Positions 1 to 34,421 of a stretch of DNA of 64,000 bases are shown one piece after another. The first letter of the stretch is position 1. Every line of letters starts with the position of its first letter. This DNA comes from Hormiphora californensis (taxonomy: Eukaryota; Ctenophora; Tentaculata; Cydippida; Pleurobrachiidae), in contig CM035351.1 of assembly GCA_020137815.1 (NCBI GenBank), forward strand, positions 3,249,409 through 3,313,408, written 5' to 3'. The notes under the pieces are model-generated. The model ran no database searches, was not told where the DNA came from, and saw only the letters and a list, made by a program, of their open reading frames with translations. Made by a program: the position numbers and the translations under genes.

Positions 1-1044
1 GCACAACTATTCAGTCATATATTGTTACTACCACCTGTACCAACAACCAGTAACTATAAGTCATATGCCATAGAATCGGATATACTTTGAACACTAGCAG
101 CCTACTGTAACCGATCTGTATAAGACTGTCCTCTCCGCACCGGCCTGATAATGTATCCGATACACTTTGGTCAAGTACAGCTGCTATCTATACCAGCTGA
201 AAGATCTATCTTGAAAGGTCCTGAAGCTTCTGAAACCTACTACTACTGCATTCCGACACCTGTTCGTGAATGATGTAGTATTGCAGTTGTAGTGCTCACT
301 ATAAAACACCATTAGCACCTATCACAACAAAGAAGTGATATGACTGGGCTTTTGTTCAAACTTTTGTTCTTCTACTTTTAGAATAGCCTTGTGCCTTGAT
401 GACTTACTTTTCGTGGGCAAGGAAGGGGAGTGGTAGCTACGTAGCTACCATCGCTATGCCTATTTTTAGTCGTACGCTTGAAATGGAGTTCTCTATCTCG
501 ACAGTGTCCACCTGACAAATTACAACAGACTAAAATCAATCTCTCACCTCACTTCGCTGATGATTCTGTGGGATATATTCCCGGATTTACTTTGTTCTAT
601 ATGACCCTCTGTGATTGTTGAGTAACAACAACTCCGTGAGGTACTGTGAGAGATGGTCGAGCGAGATTATCCTGGGAATAATATTCACAAAGTCATTCTC
701 TTTCAATCATTCCTTGTTGTCCTCTCACTCTCTCTCTCACCCCCTCTCTATCTCTCTCCATCTCTCCCGTGGTTGAGTGGCTATTGGCTATTGCGTTCGC
801 GTTTTCAGGAGTCTTTGTAGCCTCTCCCTCTATAGCTGCTAGGTGTTCTATGCGGGACCCCATCAAATATACATTACCACTGCTATGCTTTACTCTTGCT
901 ACATCCCAATTTACAGGAAAGGATTCGGTAAACTCGTTCCAAGGTATTATAGTGCTGGTAGATAAATAGTAGTATCCCTTCTCTAGTAGTAAAGAGTACT
1001 GACAGATCCCCAGCCAATATACCATACCATATCATCATTATGTC

Positions 1045-1310
1045 TCCTCTTGTATTGTTCAATGTTCATACTCTTCTTTTATTAGTTACTCTTCTTTTAT
1101 TAGTTAAACCTCTTGTATTGTTCAATGTTCATACTCTTCTTTTATTAGTTAAACCATTGTTGAGTAAGGGGTGGAAGCTTACTCAACAATTGAACCGTGG
1201 AGAATTGGGTTGAAGCGGATCATGTTTCCTCTCCTAGGTTGGGGTTGAAGCGGATCATGTCTCCTCTCCTAGGTTGGGGTTGAATCGGATCATGTCTCCT
1301 CCCATATTGT
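1045..1310. repeat. Two adjacent short tandem repeats
   Basis: A unit beginning CCTCTTGTATTGTTCAATG occurs twice (about 1048 and 1111). A unit containing GTTGAAGCGGATCATGT occurs three times between 1208 and 1300, the third with one change (GTTGAATCGGATCATGT). Both are direct tandem duplications with little divergence, so they look young. Confidence 0.75.
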
Positions 1311-1589
1311 AGTGCTTGCCGGATATGTCAACTATGGTTTCTTGCAATAATCTCCTCACTCCATAGGTCATCATTAATATCTGCCACCCTCCCATGGGTC
1401 GCCGTCTAATAAACCGTTTATTATAGATATTACCTAGAGATTATAGATTATAGGGAGAGAGATTTATACTGATGAGAAAGAGAGCTATACTACTTCGTGA
1501 ATAAAAGTTTAATCATTAGAAGATGTGCATTTCTGGTCGGCGATATTCGAGCTTCAATCTTATCTTTCTGAGTCCTCTCTTTCATAGCT

Positions 1590-1752
<163 letters not shown>

Positions 1753-3337
1753 TCTGTGGTCTGAAGCTATAGAGCGTTCAATTGAATTGCGTGTACCAGT
1801 GTGCACGTGTAACTAGGACTTTATAACTCTCTTCCTGCATTGTCGCCATATATATCAGAACTAGGAATATATTGAATAACTCTCGCTATCTTTCGGTTTT
1901 CGTCCTTGCAGAACCAGTACTTAATATAATCAATAAACCCGGGATTATATGTAGCGGGCCGCGTGGCATGGCAGGGTGGTATACGGTATAAAACCCGACC
2001 AAAGGGAGGGGTTTTAGGTTAATAAGCAAGCAATTATTGATTATAAACTTTAGTGGCAAAATCATCCTTGCTTTATATAGCAGGCGGGATATATAATACA
2101 TCCCGTTGTGGTTTATAACGCTCGTTATCTTCCTGATTCCTCTTGTCATCCTTATAGAACTAGAACTTTTAATTCTCTTCCTGTTGCTTGTCTTCCTGCG
2201 ATATATTTATTGTCCTCTTTTCCTGATCCTGTCTTCATGTCTGCGATACTGTCTTCTGAGGATCCAGCCCAGTCGTGGACAATTGGGATGTAATTAGACG
2301 TTACTGCAACCAAAAATTTAACTTGAGGTAACCACTCGTTCATGTCTTGTTGATCCAAAACTAATTCCTACCCCTGTGAATTATTTTCCGGGACAATGAG
2401 ATATCCACAAGCAGCATATGTGATTTAGGGAGGACCGCGTTGGCGGTGGGTAAATAACTAAGTATTATGTACCTGTTATAATGCGTCACACTCTTAATGA
2501 GAGACCGATTCCTGTCTAGAGACTAGAGAGAGAGGAGGGAGAGAGAGAGAGATAGAGAGAGATAGAGCGAGATAGAGAGATAGAGAGATAGAGATGACTC
2601 GCTAATGGTGGCATATGGAGAACAAGACGAACAAGAAAGTAAGAGAATAAGGTGGTGACGTTAATGAAAGAGAATATATCTCCCCCCAATAAATCGAGCT
2701 TCATGAATCTGTCTTCATTTGTTCAGCGTAAAAACTTGACGTTCTATTTCTGATATATCGAGATTGTTACTTCGTAGGATTCTCAGTAGTCGACTTGATC
2801 CGCAGCGGTTCCTTAGTGCTTGGCCCTAATGCCATTCTTCCTAAAATACCTCCGGTCCTCTTCCTCTCCTTGTCCCTCGTCTGATCCTCATATCGGTAGG
2901 TTCACTGTCACGTGATTAAGTCATGTGATTAGCCACGTTCACTTTGTCTCACAAATGACTGCCCTCTCCCCGGAACGGACCGAAGGACCGGTGAGGAGGT
3001 TTACTCTAACAGCGTTTTTCTTGTAGCGTGCGTGATGTTACAGTCATGTATAATGACAATGTTCACGTGATTAGCCAATAATACAAGGCCTGATCACATG
3101 ATTAGTCACGGACAAGGCCTGGTCATTGTTTCCACTTCGGGATACTTCCTGTATGAACTTTCGACTACACAATTAATATCCATCCAGACAACAATGGAAA
3201 GGAAGAATCTATAGAAGAATAGTATCGAGAAACAACAACAAAAATAGATTTGAAAACGGAAATCATTTTCAAAACATTCCTTGAGCATTTGACATGATTT
3301 GTATGTATCTTGATCTATGATTTGTATATCTTGATCT

Positions 3338-3924
3338 ATGAGTTATCCATGTCACCTGTTCTGGGTAATTTGTCAGCCGACACCAAATCATTTGGCTACT
3401 GTATCCGATGAGGAGGCACAACCAGAACTTGTGGACCCCTTCGCTGTCCCCTCGGAGTGTCTGTTCCCATGGCAACGAAAGGAATCTGTACCTGAGATCG
3501 GGGAGGAGGAAGAGGAGCAGCAGAGGGAGGAAAGGAGAAGGAGGCGTCGTGAGAAACGGTTTAAAAAGAAAATGAAGCGGGAGGCTCTGGCGTTGAAAAA
3601 CGAAGTTGCTGCGTTAAAAATCAGAACAGCTGTTTCAGGTCATCAGGATGTGATCACTGATGGAGGTCCAGGATGTTGTTCCCGGCTGGTGGTGATTGAC
3701 TCGGGAGATGTTCTTCCAACTAAACCTAACAGTGCTCCTGAAGTAGAGAAGGGGAGAGATGAAGAAGAGAAGAAGGAGGATGAAGCAGAGAAGGGGAGAG
3801 ATGAAGAAGAGAAGGGGGAGAATAAAGAGGAGGAGGAGGAGGAGGGCGATACAGTGGGGTGTTTACCAGAAGGAAAACCTGCACCACGAGCTCCGCGACC
3901 TCGCCGCCGGTCATCTGTATCGAG
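3338..3924 (+). CDS. Candidate exon, acidic/basic low-complexity protein
   Basis: This is an open frame of almost 200 codons. Its middle is strongly charged: a run of E and Q, then RRRRRR-type basic residues, followed by three degenerate copies of a KGRDEEEK-like unit and an EEEEEE stretch. No known domain is visible. The frame closes just after a good splice donor (GAG|GTAAAC at 3925), so it could be an internal exon. Its phase does not match the acceptor before the Unc13-family start at 4906, so I do not join it to that gene. It could also be the 3' end of an upstream gene. The low-complexity composition alone would keep a spurious frame open, so confidence is low. Confidence 0.3.
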
Positions 3925-4905
3925 GTAAACTGTTTACCTCTTCTGTAATGAGATATTTAGCTTGTTCTGCGGAGGTCATTGAGCACTAAGACGGTTAGTT
4001 GCATTTCCTAATAATATATTAGTTTATTTGCGTCATCTTCTAAGTGCACAATGATCTCATTATAAATTGGTAATCCAGGATTAATCTTGCTCAACACCGG
4101 TCAAACAATTAAAGCCTGTACTTAAAGGACTAAACTGTGTCTAAGGACAAGTCCACTGCTGCTGTTGTAATTCATTTTTGAAAATGGAATTCCCGATTAG
4201 TTTTCTTGAGCGTTTTCTTGAGAGTGTTCTTGAGAGTTTTCAACTGGATAAGGTGGTCTCAACTGAGAGGTATGGAGCTAGTAGCCACTCAACCAATATC
4301 ATTTCCTCACAACCCTCATTGCGACTGACCACATGAACAGACTACTGCTGCAGACGGATGCTCGTACATGTTCTAAAAATATAATTTTCCCATGATTTTA
4401 TTTTGAAGGCTTTACTTCATGGATACTGCCCACTGTTTCCCACTTGAGAGGTAAGTTTTTGGTCCAGTTGGCAGCCACACAATTTCGTCATCTACCCATT
4501 TTCTCTTACTCTCTCTCTCTGTCTCTCTCCTTCTATCTCTCTTGACTTTGAAAGGCGTAATTTGCGTCCATCTCTACCTAACATACATGCAGTTGATTCT
4601 CTTTGTGGTTCTTTTAGAGAAACTAAACCGTGTAGAAAGAGAGAGATGAGAAGGATGGAGGGAGAGAAAGGGAGAGAGGAAGAGAGAGAGAGAAAGAGAG
4701 ATAGGGATACATGTAGTAGAGAAGAAGAATAGAAGAAAAGAGAGATTAGAGAGAGAGAGAGATGCGTTATGCGTAGTAGAGAATAGTCTAACAGACTGTT
4801 ATAGATTTCCTGCTTAGCATTACGCTTCATCTCTCTCTTTCTTTCGCTACGTTGTCGCGGTACAGTATTATTTTGCCGTCCTGATTGCTGGCCACTCCAG
4901 TTACC

Positions 4906-26887
<21,982 letters not shown>

Positions 26888-27004
26888 ATTGAGCTGTAAA
26901 CACAGTGCCAGTGGAGACAGTTGGTGTGAACTGTGTGAAATTCAAATGTATTGTGTGAGATTGCCTGTGTTTCTGATTGTGAGTGTGATTGAGTGTGAGC
27001 GTAA

Positions 27005-27095
27005 GTGTGAGTGAGTGTGAGTGAGTGTGTGTGTGTGTGTGTGTGAGTGTGTGAGTGTGTGAGTGAGTGTGAGTGAGTGTGAGTGTGAGTGTGAC
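27005..27095 (+). repeat. (GT)n/(GAGT)n tract in the Unc13 3' region
   Basis: A GTGAGTGTGAGT-type repeat starts about 120 bp after the Unc13 stop codon and is likely in its 3' UTR. Confidence 0.8.
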
Positions 27096-27428
27096 CCCGG
27101 CCCAAAGAGTGCAATATGCCCTGAATATTAGACGCGGAAGAGGAGAAAATTAGAGCATATATTGATGAACTTTATCAAGTGTTTGCTCGTATTACGTATA
27201 GTGTTCACACTGGTGAGTGGTTCTTGAATATTTTACGCATTGCAGCTGAATCGGTCCATTGCAATTGTTAATCAAGGTCTAGTAGAATAATGGTGTGTGG
27301 TGTAAATTAGTTGTGTCCTGCAATACAACTCAACAATGTGTGTAAGGGCTGTGTGCTTGCTCGGCTATATTAGAGCTCTTCTGCGGGCCTTGATGGCCGT
27401 GATTGTTTCCCTGGGCGTTTCCTACAAC

Positions 27429-27645
27429 TAGGATAGCGACTGGCTATTTGAAATGGCGGCTAATTTGAAACACCCCCGCTACAGGCCAGCAGGTGCACCA
27501 GATTTTAGACATCAGTGAGCTTGGCTTGAGTTCTGACTAGCCCACTGATGTCTAAAAATCAAAATCTGGTGCACCTGCTGGCCTGTAGCGGGGGTGTTTC
27601 ACTTTCAAATTAGCCGTCATTTCAAATAGCCAGTCGCTACCCCAT
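27429..27645. mobile_element. Foldback MITE with TAGGRTAGCGACTGGC ends
   Basis: A 217-bp foldback whose ends read TAGGATAGCGACTGGC and GCCAGTCGCTACCCCA. The arms pair for about 90 bp, including TTTGAAAC and GCACCTGCTGGCCTGTAGCG. The termini match the 685-bp element at 60993-61677, so this is a short palindromic member of the same family. Confidence 0.8.
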
Positions 27646-28321
27646 AGAACTACCAGAGTGACACAGATAGCTAAAAAGTGAAACTGAAAGTTATGTCGTG
27701 ACACTGACATCAAGAATTGCGATTTTGGCACCTGTCGGATTCGTTCGATTGGTCGAGCACACTGCTCCGATCAGATCTTTTTGTTTATTATGCTATTTCA
27801 ATCAATGATAACATATTGCTACAAAACGTTTAAATTTTTATTTATTTACGGTCATGTGAATGTGATCGAAGTTCAACTTCCGCTTCTGCAGTATCAGCCT
27901 GTACTTGTTGAAACTGAATCTTGAAGTTGAACTGTGACAACGGATGTTATTATTTTGTTGTATCTAGAAGAGTTATATTCAATTCCATTTATATTCATAG
28001 TTTATATTTGTATTAATAAAAGGTCCGAATGGAATGTAGGAAGAATCTGTCCGTTTGTTAATTAAATGGGTAACGCACGCCCTACCGTTCGGCGCTTAGT
28101 TATCTTTACTGCGCTGCCGTGAAGAGGCGCGCATTCAATAACTGGCTGAGCTGCGATTCGATTGCGATCGAAGAATTTGGGCGCCGTTTTTTTTACGATC
28201 TGGGTGTTTGGAGGCCTGTTTACAGGTGCGCGCTGCCAAAAAAGTTGATTCACTAAAATGGCTCTAACCGCCAAACCACTCAACCGTTTTGGCTGATTCA
28301 AAGTTTATCTGGTAGGGAATG

Positions 28322-28385
28322 TCAAGGCCTAACCCCAACCCAAACCCCAACCCTAACCCTAACCCTACTTTAGCCCTAACCCTAA
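28322..28385 (+). repeat. Degenerate CCCTAA tract
   Basis: About 64 bp of AACCCTAACCCTAACCCTA-like sequence with several changes. It is interstitial and short. Such tracts arise by repair or by microsatellite growth and do not imply a chromosome end here. Confidence 0.65.
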
Positions 28386-28555
28386 AAAACCGTTTGTCAG
28401 CACTCCCAAAACACCCGCTGGCCGATGAATTTTCGTGGAAAATCTTTCACGGTTCATCATTCATATATATTTACTTTACTTCAAACAGCAATCCGACAAT
28501 ACCGGGTTCCATGATTGATACGAGGGTACTCTCGACACTTCGGTGTTGTAACTTG

Positions 28556-28678
28556 TAAAGTGCGTTTCAAACGACTTGACCTGAGATTCCTGGAAATTCA
28601 GGATTTCCCCTTTATAAATACACGCGCAATGCACCAAATTCCAAGAATTACGGGTCAAGTCGCTTGAAACGGACTTTA
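28556..28678. mobile_element. MITE, TAAAGTNCGTTTCAA family, copy 2
   Basis: A 123-bp foldback, the reverse complement of 5943-6065 with only a few differences, bounded by TA on both sides. The equal length and close identity show two intact insertions of one element. Confidence 0.8.
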
Positions 28679-29009
28679 CCACCGCAGTCCGCAGTTGATC
28701 GTATTGTGCGACGTAACATTTAGTGACACTAAATTATGTAGTGTTAAACACCGTATGACTGTTCAGAAACACACTCAAGCTCGTCAGCTCGATCCGGGTT
28801 GGCCCGGAGTCCTACACCACACTCCACAGGGCACAGATGAAGCATCCGGACTTCACACGTGCTAGGCGTTTAATTTGTCCAGGTTTCATCTAGTAAATAT
28901 TTCTATTTTCAGCTTAGTTTTTGTAAATGTAACGAGCGGAATGACCTAAGCCGAAATTTCAAACTAAATCCTTCACCAATTAATTTTCTACTTGGTCACT
29001 GAAAGGAGT

Positions 29010-29783
29010 ATGGAATCGCCTATCCAAGAGGCTGTTAGCACGGCAGTCCGGCTCATAGATTCTGATAACATCACAATTAATGCATTTAACACCCTCGTTG
29101 AAGTGATTGGAAAACTGACAGCAAAAGATTTGGGTTGCAGAGCAGAACATCTCAACATCTTCCCGCATATATTTACACGGGTCCACGAGGCGGAGAGGTT
29201 TCATTTCCATATTTTCTACATCAAGCGAGGCTACAGAATGCCCCTTCACGATCATCCCAGTATGCATGGGATTATGAAGGTATAGTGTCTCACCATCTTA
29301 CAAATCCTTGCCTTGTTCTCTCACTGTGCCAAATGTAAAAGATGGTTAGAACATAACACCACGCCCCCCCCCCCCTAGAACTCTAACCCTAGCCCCTTTT
29401 CACAGGTTTTGTTCGGTAAGATCCGACTCCGCAGTTACACACCGTGCGGGGACTACAACACAGAGAACAAGGAACTGTTTACCTGTGAGCGGACAGCTGA
29501 CATACAATACGACAAGAACAGTACCCCCATTACCCTCACACCTTACCAGAACAACATACACGAGGTCTATGCGATGAGTGATGCTGCCTTTTTCGATTTC
29601 CTCTGCCCACCATATCGCCCGAAAACCCCGAATAGGAGCTGCCACTTTTACAAGCTGGTCCGTACCAGGGATGAACAGAAGCAACTTTTTGAAATGATGT
29701 GTGTTGGGACAGATCCCGAGATACCATACTGCACTGACGAGAGGAACTACTCAGGGGATTCGTTCACTGTTCCCATTAATTAG
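29010..29783 (+). CDS. ADO: 2-aminoethanethiol (cysteamine) dioxygenase
   Basis: ADO adds O2 to thiols: it converts cysteamine to hypotaurine and oxidises N-terminal cysteines, acting as an oxygen sensor for the N-degron pathway. Two exons (29010-29279 and 29406-29783) join in phase 0 to give 215 residues, against about 270 in human. The cupin core is clear: PLHDHPSMHG places the first two iron-binding histidines at residues 80 and 82, and NNIHEV places the third at 142. LCPPYRP and CHFYKL match the conserved C-terminal half. The start GGAGTATGG is the first ATG giving a plausible N terminus. No frameshift or missing ligand is seen. Confidence 0.93.
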
Positions 29784-31013
29784 GATCTAGTACATTCGCT
29801 GAAATGAATAAACGCGGATTGCCGATATATGTTTCGTATCCGTGATTGGTTATCCTCGTATCCACGATCAAAAATATCACTCGTGTGTGGTGCTCCGTCA
29901 TATTGGCCGCCCACGACGTCCAAGATGCGTGAAAAGGGCAATCAATATTAGCGGACTGACGTAGATAACTGGATACCAATCTGGGAAAATCTCGAAAAAT
30001 CAATCACAGATTCGAGGAAACGCGGATAACCACTTTCAGAATCGAAAAATATATCCGCAATCGGCGACTCCTCGTTTATTGATTTCAGCTATTGTGGTGG
30101 TGTTGATGTTGTTGTGAGCACTGTGTGTGTGCAGTATTGTGGATCCAACCCTCGGCGTGTGCGTGTTTGTGATTGTACATAAAGTTCCGTTAGTGGTGCA
30201 GTAAGAAGAGAAAGACATGAATCAGGGTTCTGTATCCTTATTCCGAGTTATAGAGGTCCTTACTATCGGCTGAGTCGTGAAGCAGTTATATATTTTATTA
30301 GGGGGACCTCTAGGATTAACTAATCGTTTTGATTACAGTTAAGAGAATATCCAGATCAATAGAGAATATATAGAGGTACAAAGCACTTTTAGTTAACGAA
30401 TGGTCGGCGTGGTGCTGATCGGATACAGACTTTTCCACAAAGAAAAGAAGAATACTTTTTGATGTGAAAAACGTGTCAATTAACATTTTGTACCTTTTTA
30501 GGAGTGAGAGTATAAAATATACAGTCGGACCCCGATTTACCGTCAAATACTGTTAATTTCCTATTTCGGGGGAAGATTATCCTCCCGGTAAATCGGGGTC
30601 CGACTGTAATGATAAAAATGCAATGGTGTTTCAATGAAATTAAATCTTAGTGACTGTGATTACCAGATTTGAGCTTGTGAAAATATCTTCCCCTCTTTTA
30701 CACTAAATACAATGTTAGGTTACAAATGTTAAATAGGTTACAAATGTTAATTTAGATACACACTTCTTTCGTAATGATGGTTGTGCTGTGAGTTTTTCCA
30801 CGAAAAAAAAACAGAACGAAACAAACCCCGAACTTTTTCTTCCCTTTTTTGTGTGTTTCCCTACACCTTGTAGTTAGTTTTGTTTTCATTCGGGTCTGTA
30901 TTTGTTTCGTAAGATATTTTATTGATTTACAACACGTTAAAAAGATTCTCAAACATCTCTTCACCTCACTCCCCCTACTATATGTCTAACTAATCCCTCC
31001 CTCTATCTCTAGC
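29784..31013. other. Intergenic region, ADO to NUBPL
   Basis: No coding sequence is supported. It holds a pogo-like MITE at 30520-30608 and otherwise AT-rich unique sequence. A TAG at 31011-31013, directly before the NUBPL start, could be the acceptor of a 5' UTR intron. Confidence 0.55.
30520..30608. mobile_element. pogo/Tigger-like MITE, copy 1
   Basis: An 89-bp element with ends TACAGTCGGACCCCGATTTA and its reverse complement, bounded by TA. CAGTCRRACC-type termini with TA target sites are typical of the pogo/Tigger superfamily. Related copies are at 34046 and 53951. Confidence 0.8.
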
Positions 31014-33822
31014 ATGTCAGTTATAAGATCAACCAGCAGAACGTGCTGTAGAAGATTACTCTCTTCAGCAAGTGAGATGTCGAGGGGTCTCCCAAAGAAG
31101 TTTCCACTACCAGGAGTTAAGAATATCATCCTCGTAGCATCAGGTATATACATGCCTTTTTTATACTTCATAGGACAGGAAAGTGTTAGATAGTGTCAGA
31201 TAGTGTTAGACAGCGTTAGATAGTTTCTTTGTATATAATGTGGAAATATAGAAGCTGTTTTACACTAACACAGATGTCTCTACATGGCAATTTTATGGGG
31301 TAAAACTCACCTCGTGTCTCTCTCTATTGTTTAGGAAAGGGAGGTGTTGGAAAATCAACTGTTGCTACAAACCTCGCTCTCTCACTTTCTAAAAGGTAGG
31401 TCGCATTACATCATATTAGTAGATAGTAGATCAGAGAATACCGGCGGCCTCTAGGGTATTCTCTACTATATCTACTAATCTTCATGCGGCTCATAAACAT
31501 TTGGCCATTACAATCTCCATTACATCATACTAATGCAATATTAGAGCTCGTTATTCTATGTACAAATATAGCTGTTCAGTTGTAAAGGTGAAAATACCAC
31601 ACACTATGTTTCGGGAAGTAAGCTTCTTAAAAATCGACAACTCTTTACTGATCTCCCTCTATGGGAAGATCGAGAATTACGTGACTGTTTCTCAGAATTC
31701 ATCTTTCTCAGAATTCATCTTTCTACTAACCATCTCTCAAATTAGGTGTTCAGTAGGATTGCTCGATGCCGATGTATTCGGACCATCAATTCCTCTAATG
31801 ATGAATGTTAAGGAACACCCGGAAGTGAACCACCAGAAGTTGATCATTCCCCCCATCAACTATCATGTGAAGTGCATGTCCATGGGTCTTCTTGTTGATC
31901 CGAATTCTCCGGTGAGAATATGTCTCTGTGTTTATATCCCTTTTATATTCCAAATCATTTCTCTGTGTATTGATATCCCTGATTAATTGTTCATCACCTC
32001 TCTGTGTTTCTGCCCCTTTAAGGCCAGAGGGGGGGGGGGGGTCGACCGATTTTTGACCCCCATTTTGGGCCATTTTCGGGGTTACCATCATGTGATAGCG
32101 ATTGGCATACCGGACCAGATGGATATGACAAAATGTGTTGTGCGCAAACGGTCTGGGAGAAAAATGGGGTTAACTTTTGGCCTGATATCAATGTAAACCC
32201 CATTATTTTAGGACTGGTAGGGTTTTGGACATTCAATTTAGTGCCAAACACTTCGTCTTATCAAGAGGAATCACTCTACAAATTTTTAGACCATAAGTCG
32301 AACTGGTCTTTGAATTATTTGGGGTTAACAGAATCTGGAAAAATCGACATTATGGCTCCCCTCTAAACCCCATTTTTGCACAGGACTAGCCAATTCCTGA
32401 AATAACGGCTAGGATCTAGACCTTGTCGTTTGGCACACTTGTTCTACAGACCTAGGAGCCTGAAACTGATGTAGCGATTTTTGATTTAGGTCCCCGTTCA
32501 AAAATTATGGAGGTTAACACATTTTTTCTCGATCAAAAATCCACGTTAACCTCCATAATTTTTGAACGGGGACCTAAATCAAAAATCGCTACATCAGTTT
32601 CAGGCTCCTAGGTCTGTAGAACAAGTGTGCCAAACGACAAGGTCTAGATCCTAGCCGTTATTTCAGGAATTGGCTAGTCCTGTGCAAAAATGGGGTTTAG
32701 AGGGGAGCCATAATGTCGATTTTTCCAGATTCTGTTAACCCCAAATAATTCAAAGACCAGTTCGACTTATGGTCTAAAAATTTGTAGAGTGATTCCTCTT
32801 GATAAGACGAAGTTTTTGGCACTAAATTGAATGTCCAAAACCCTACCAGTCCTAAAATAATGGGGTTTACATTGATATCAGGCCAAAAGTTAACCCCATT
32901 TTTCTCCCAGACCGTTCGCGCACAACACATTTTGTCATATCCATCTGGTCCGGTATGCCAAGCGCTATCACATGATGGTAACCCCGAAAATGGCCCAAAA
33001 TGGGGGTCAAAAATCGGTCGACCCCCCCCCCTCTGGCCTTAATTTCCCCCCTCGTATAATTGTACCCTCCTGATATATTTCTCCAGTTCCTCATCTCATT
33101 ATTTCTCCAGTTTCTGATCTGATCATTATATCTCCAGTTTCTCATCTCATTATTTCTCCCCTAGTCCAGGTTGTCTGGCGAGGGTTGATGGTGATGCAAG
33201 CAATCAAGAAGCTACTCCGTGGTGTGGTATGGGGCCCCCTTGATGTCCTAGTTGTGGACATGCCCCCAGGGACGGGTGACACCCAACTGAGTATCACCCA
33301 GGAGGTCCCTGTCACCGGTGTCGTCATGGTTACCACTCCGCAAGCAGTCGCAGTGGCTGATTGTATCAAAGGAGCCGAGATGTTTGCCAAGGTATTGTAC
33401 CGAGAATTGATCAGTTCATTTCCAAGAAAAATCAAACATTCTTAGAAGAATGAATTTTAAGTGAACACTTAAAATGCATTTTAAAAGTCTGTGTATTCTA
33501 CGCGAAAAAAAAGAGTATGTACAATTCACTAATGCATTCCACCAGGTTTCACTGCCCATTCTCGGTATCATAGAGAACATGGTGTATTTCAAATGCCCCT
33601 CCTGTGAAGTCCACCACCCCCTGTACGGTGAGACACCACTCAGCTGTAGAGTCCAGGGGACCGCTGCGGACGTTCCTGTTCTGACCTCCCTGCCCATGGA
33701 ACCATGGGGTTGTGAGAGACTGTGATCAGGGGACGCCCAGTGTCATTGGAAATGAGGAAATTGGGCTTTTGTTCGAGCAAGTTACAAATCAGATTGTACC
33801 AATGCTTAAAATTAGACGATAG
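31014..33822 (+). CDS. NUBPL: NUBPL/Ind1, mitochondrial Fe-S P-loop NTPase (one frameshift)
   Basis: NUBPL (Ind1) delivers Fe-S clusters to respiratory complex I in the mitochondrial matrix. Five exons join in phase: 31014-31143, 31335-31395, 31746-31911, 33170-33391, 33546-33822. The first exon encodes an Arg/Ser-rich N terminus suited to mitochondrial targeting. GKGGVGKST is the deviant Walker A motif of Mrp/NBP35 ATPases. [22 protein letters not shown] and the CPSC cluster-binding pair follow in order. In the last exon the frame breaks at a GGGG run (33706-33709). With three Gs the reading continues as [12 protein letters not shown] to a stop at 33822, giving about 284 residues (human 319). 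As written, the frame ends at 33725 and loses the final 30 or so residues. This may be a sequencing error, a polymorphism or a lesion. Intron 3 carries a 1-kb palindrome. Confidence 0.88.
32022..33038. mobile_element. 1-kb palindromic element flanked by TTAA
   Basis: Two arms of nearly 500 bp are reverse complements with only a few mismatches seen by eye. They begin GGCCAGAGGGGG and end CCCCCCCTCTGGCC. TTAA stands immediately outside each end (32018-32021 and 33039-33042), a piggyBac-type target duplication. It sits in NUBPL intron 3 and has no credible coding sequence; mirrored open frames on both strands are products of the palindrome. Confidence 0.85.
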
Positions 33823-34421
33823 TTGACCAGAACTTTTTTAAATTTCTACAGATTTTGAACTGTTATGTTGATGGTAATTTATGGATGAACATAATAAATT
33901 GTTTTGAATTGGTTGAATTTAATCGACCTTTTAAAAGGAATATCGACATTTTCAGCTAAAGATAGTTGCAGATGAGACTAATATTCCCCTCCCCCGACTA
34001 ATATCAAACTTAAACAATATTATATCAAGCTTTTAAAATGCTATATACAGTCGGACCCCGATTTAGGGACACCCTCGGGGGAAAGGCTCTTGTCCACTAA
34101 ATCGGGGTCAAATAAGGTTAATTTCCTATATCGAGGGGAAAAAATCCTGTCCCTAAATCGGGGTGCCACTAAATCGGGGGCCCCTAAATCGGGGTCCGAC
34201 TGTATTTAGAACTCGAGCCGTCACAACCAGTAGACCCACGAAGCTCCGTACGTCAAAAAATAGAAGTTCATGACCGGGTAGTATCCAGTCATGAACATCT
34301 AGTTCTAGAGTAGTTTTAGAGTAGTTCTAGAGTAGTTCTAGAGTAGTTTTAGAGTAGTTCTAGAACCAGTCGACGTCTATTGTAGTAGAGTGTATATAAC
34401 CAACCTCTCTTGTTCTAGATC
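33823..34421. other. Intergenic region, NUBPL to EMC8/9
   Basis: It contains an AATAAA-like signal region near 33890, a pogo-like element (34046-34204), and a short tandem of TCTAGAGTAGTT units (about 34300-34365). No gene is seen. Confidence 0.55.
34046..34204. mobile_element. pogo/Tigger-like MITE, copy 2
   Basis: A 159-bp element with TACAGTCGGACCCCGATTTA at the left and its complement at the right. Several more AAATCGGGG units lie inside, so it looks like a nested or partly duplicated copy of the 89-bp form. Confidence 0.8.

Larger units (their letters stand above)
26888..29009. other. Intergenic region, Unc13 to ADO
   Basis: No gene is supported. It contains the Unc13 3' end, the TAGGRTAGCG foldback (27429-27645), a short telomere-like tract (28322-28385) and the second TAAAGT MITE (28556-28678). 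A 79-codon minus-strand frame at 28062-28301 has no recognisable domain and was not called. Confidence 0.6.

Noticed and set aside
28062-28301. 79-codon minus-strand frame
   Set aside because: No known domain, no splice context, and it lies among repeats.
28322-28385. Telomere or chromosome end
   Set aside because: The CCCTAA tract is short, degenerate and flanked by genes on both sides.
31987-33145. Mirrored open frames of 60-100 codons
   Set aside because: They read the two arms of the 1-kb palindrome and have identical sequence on opposite strands.
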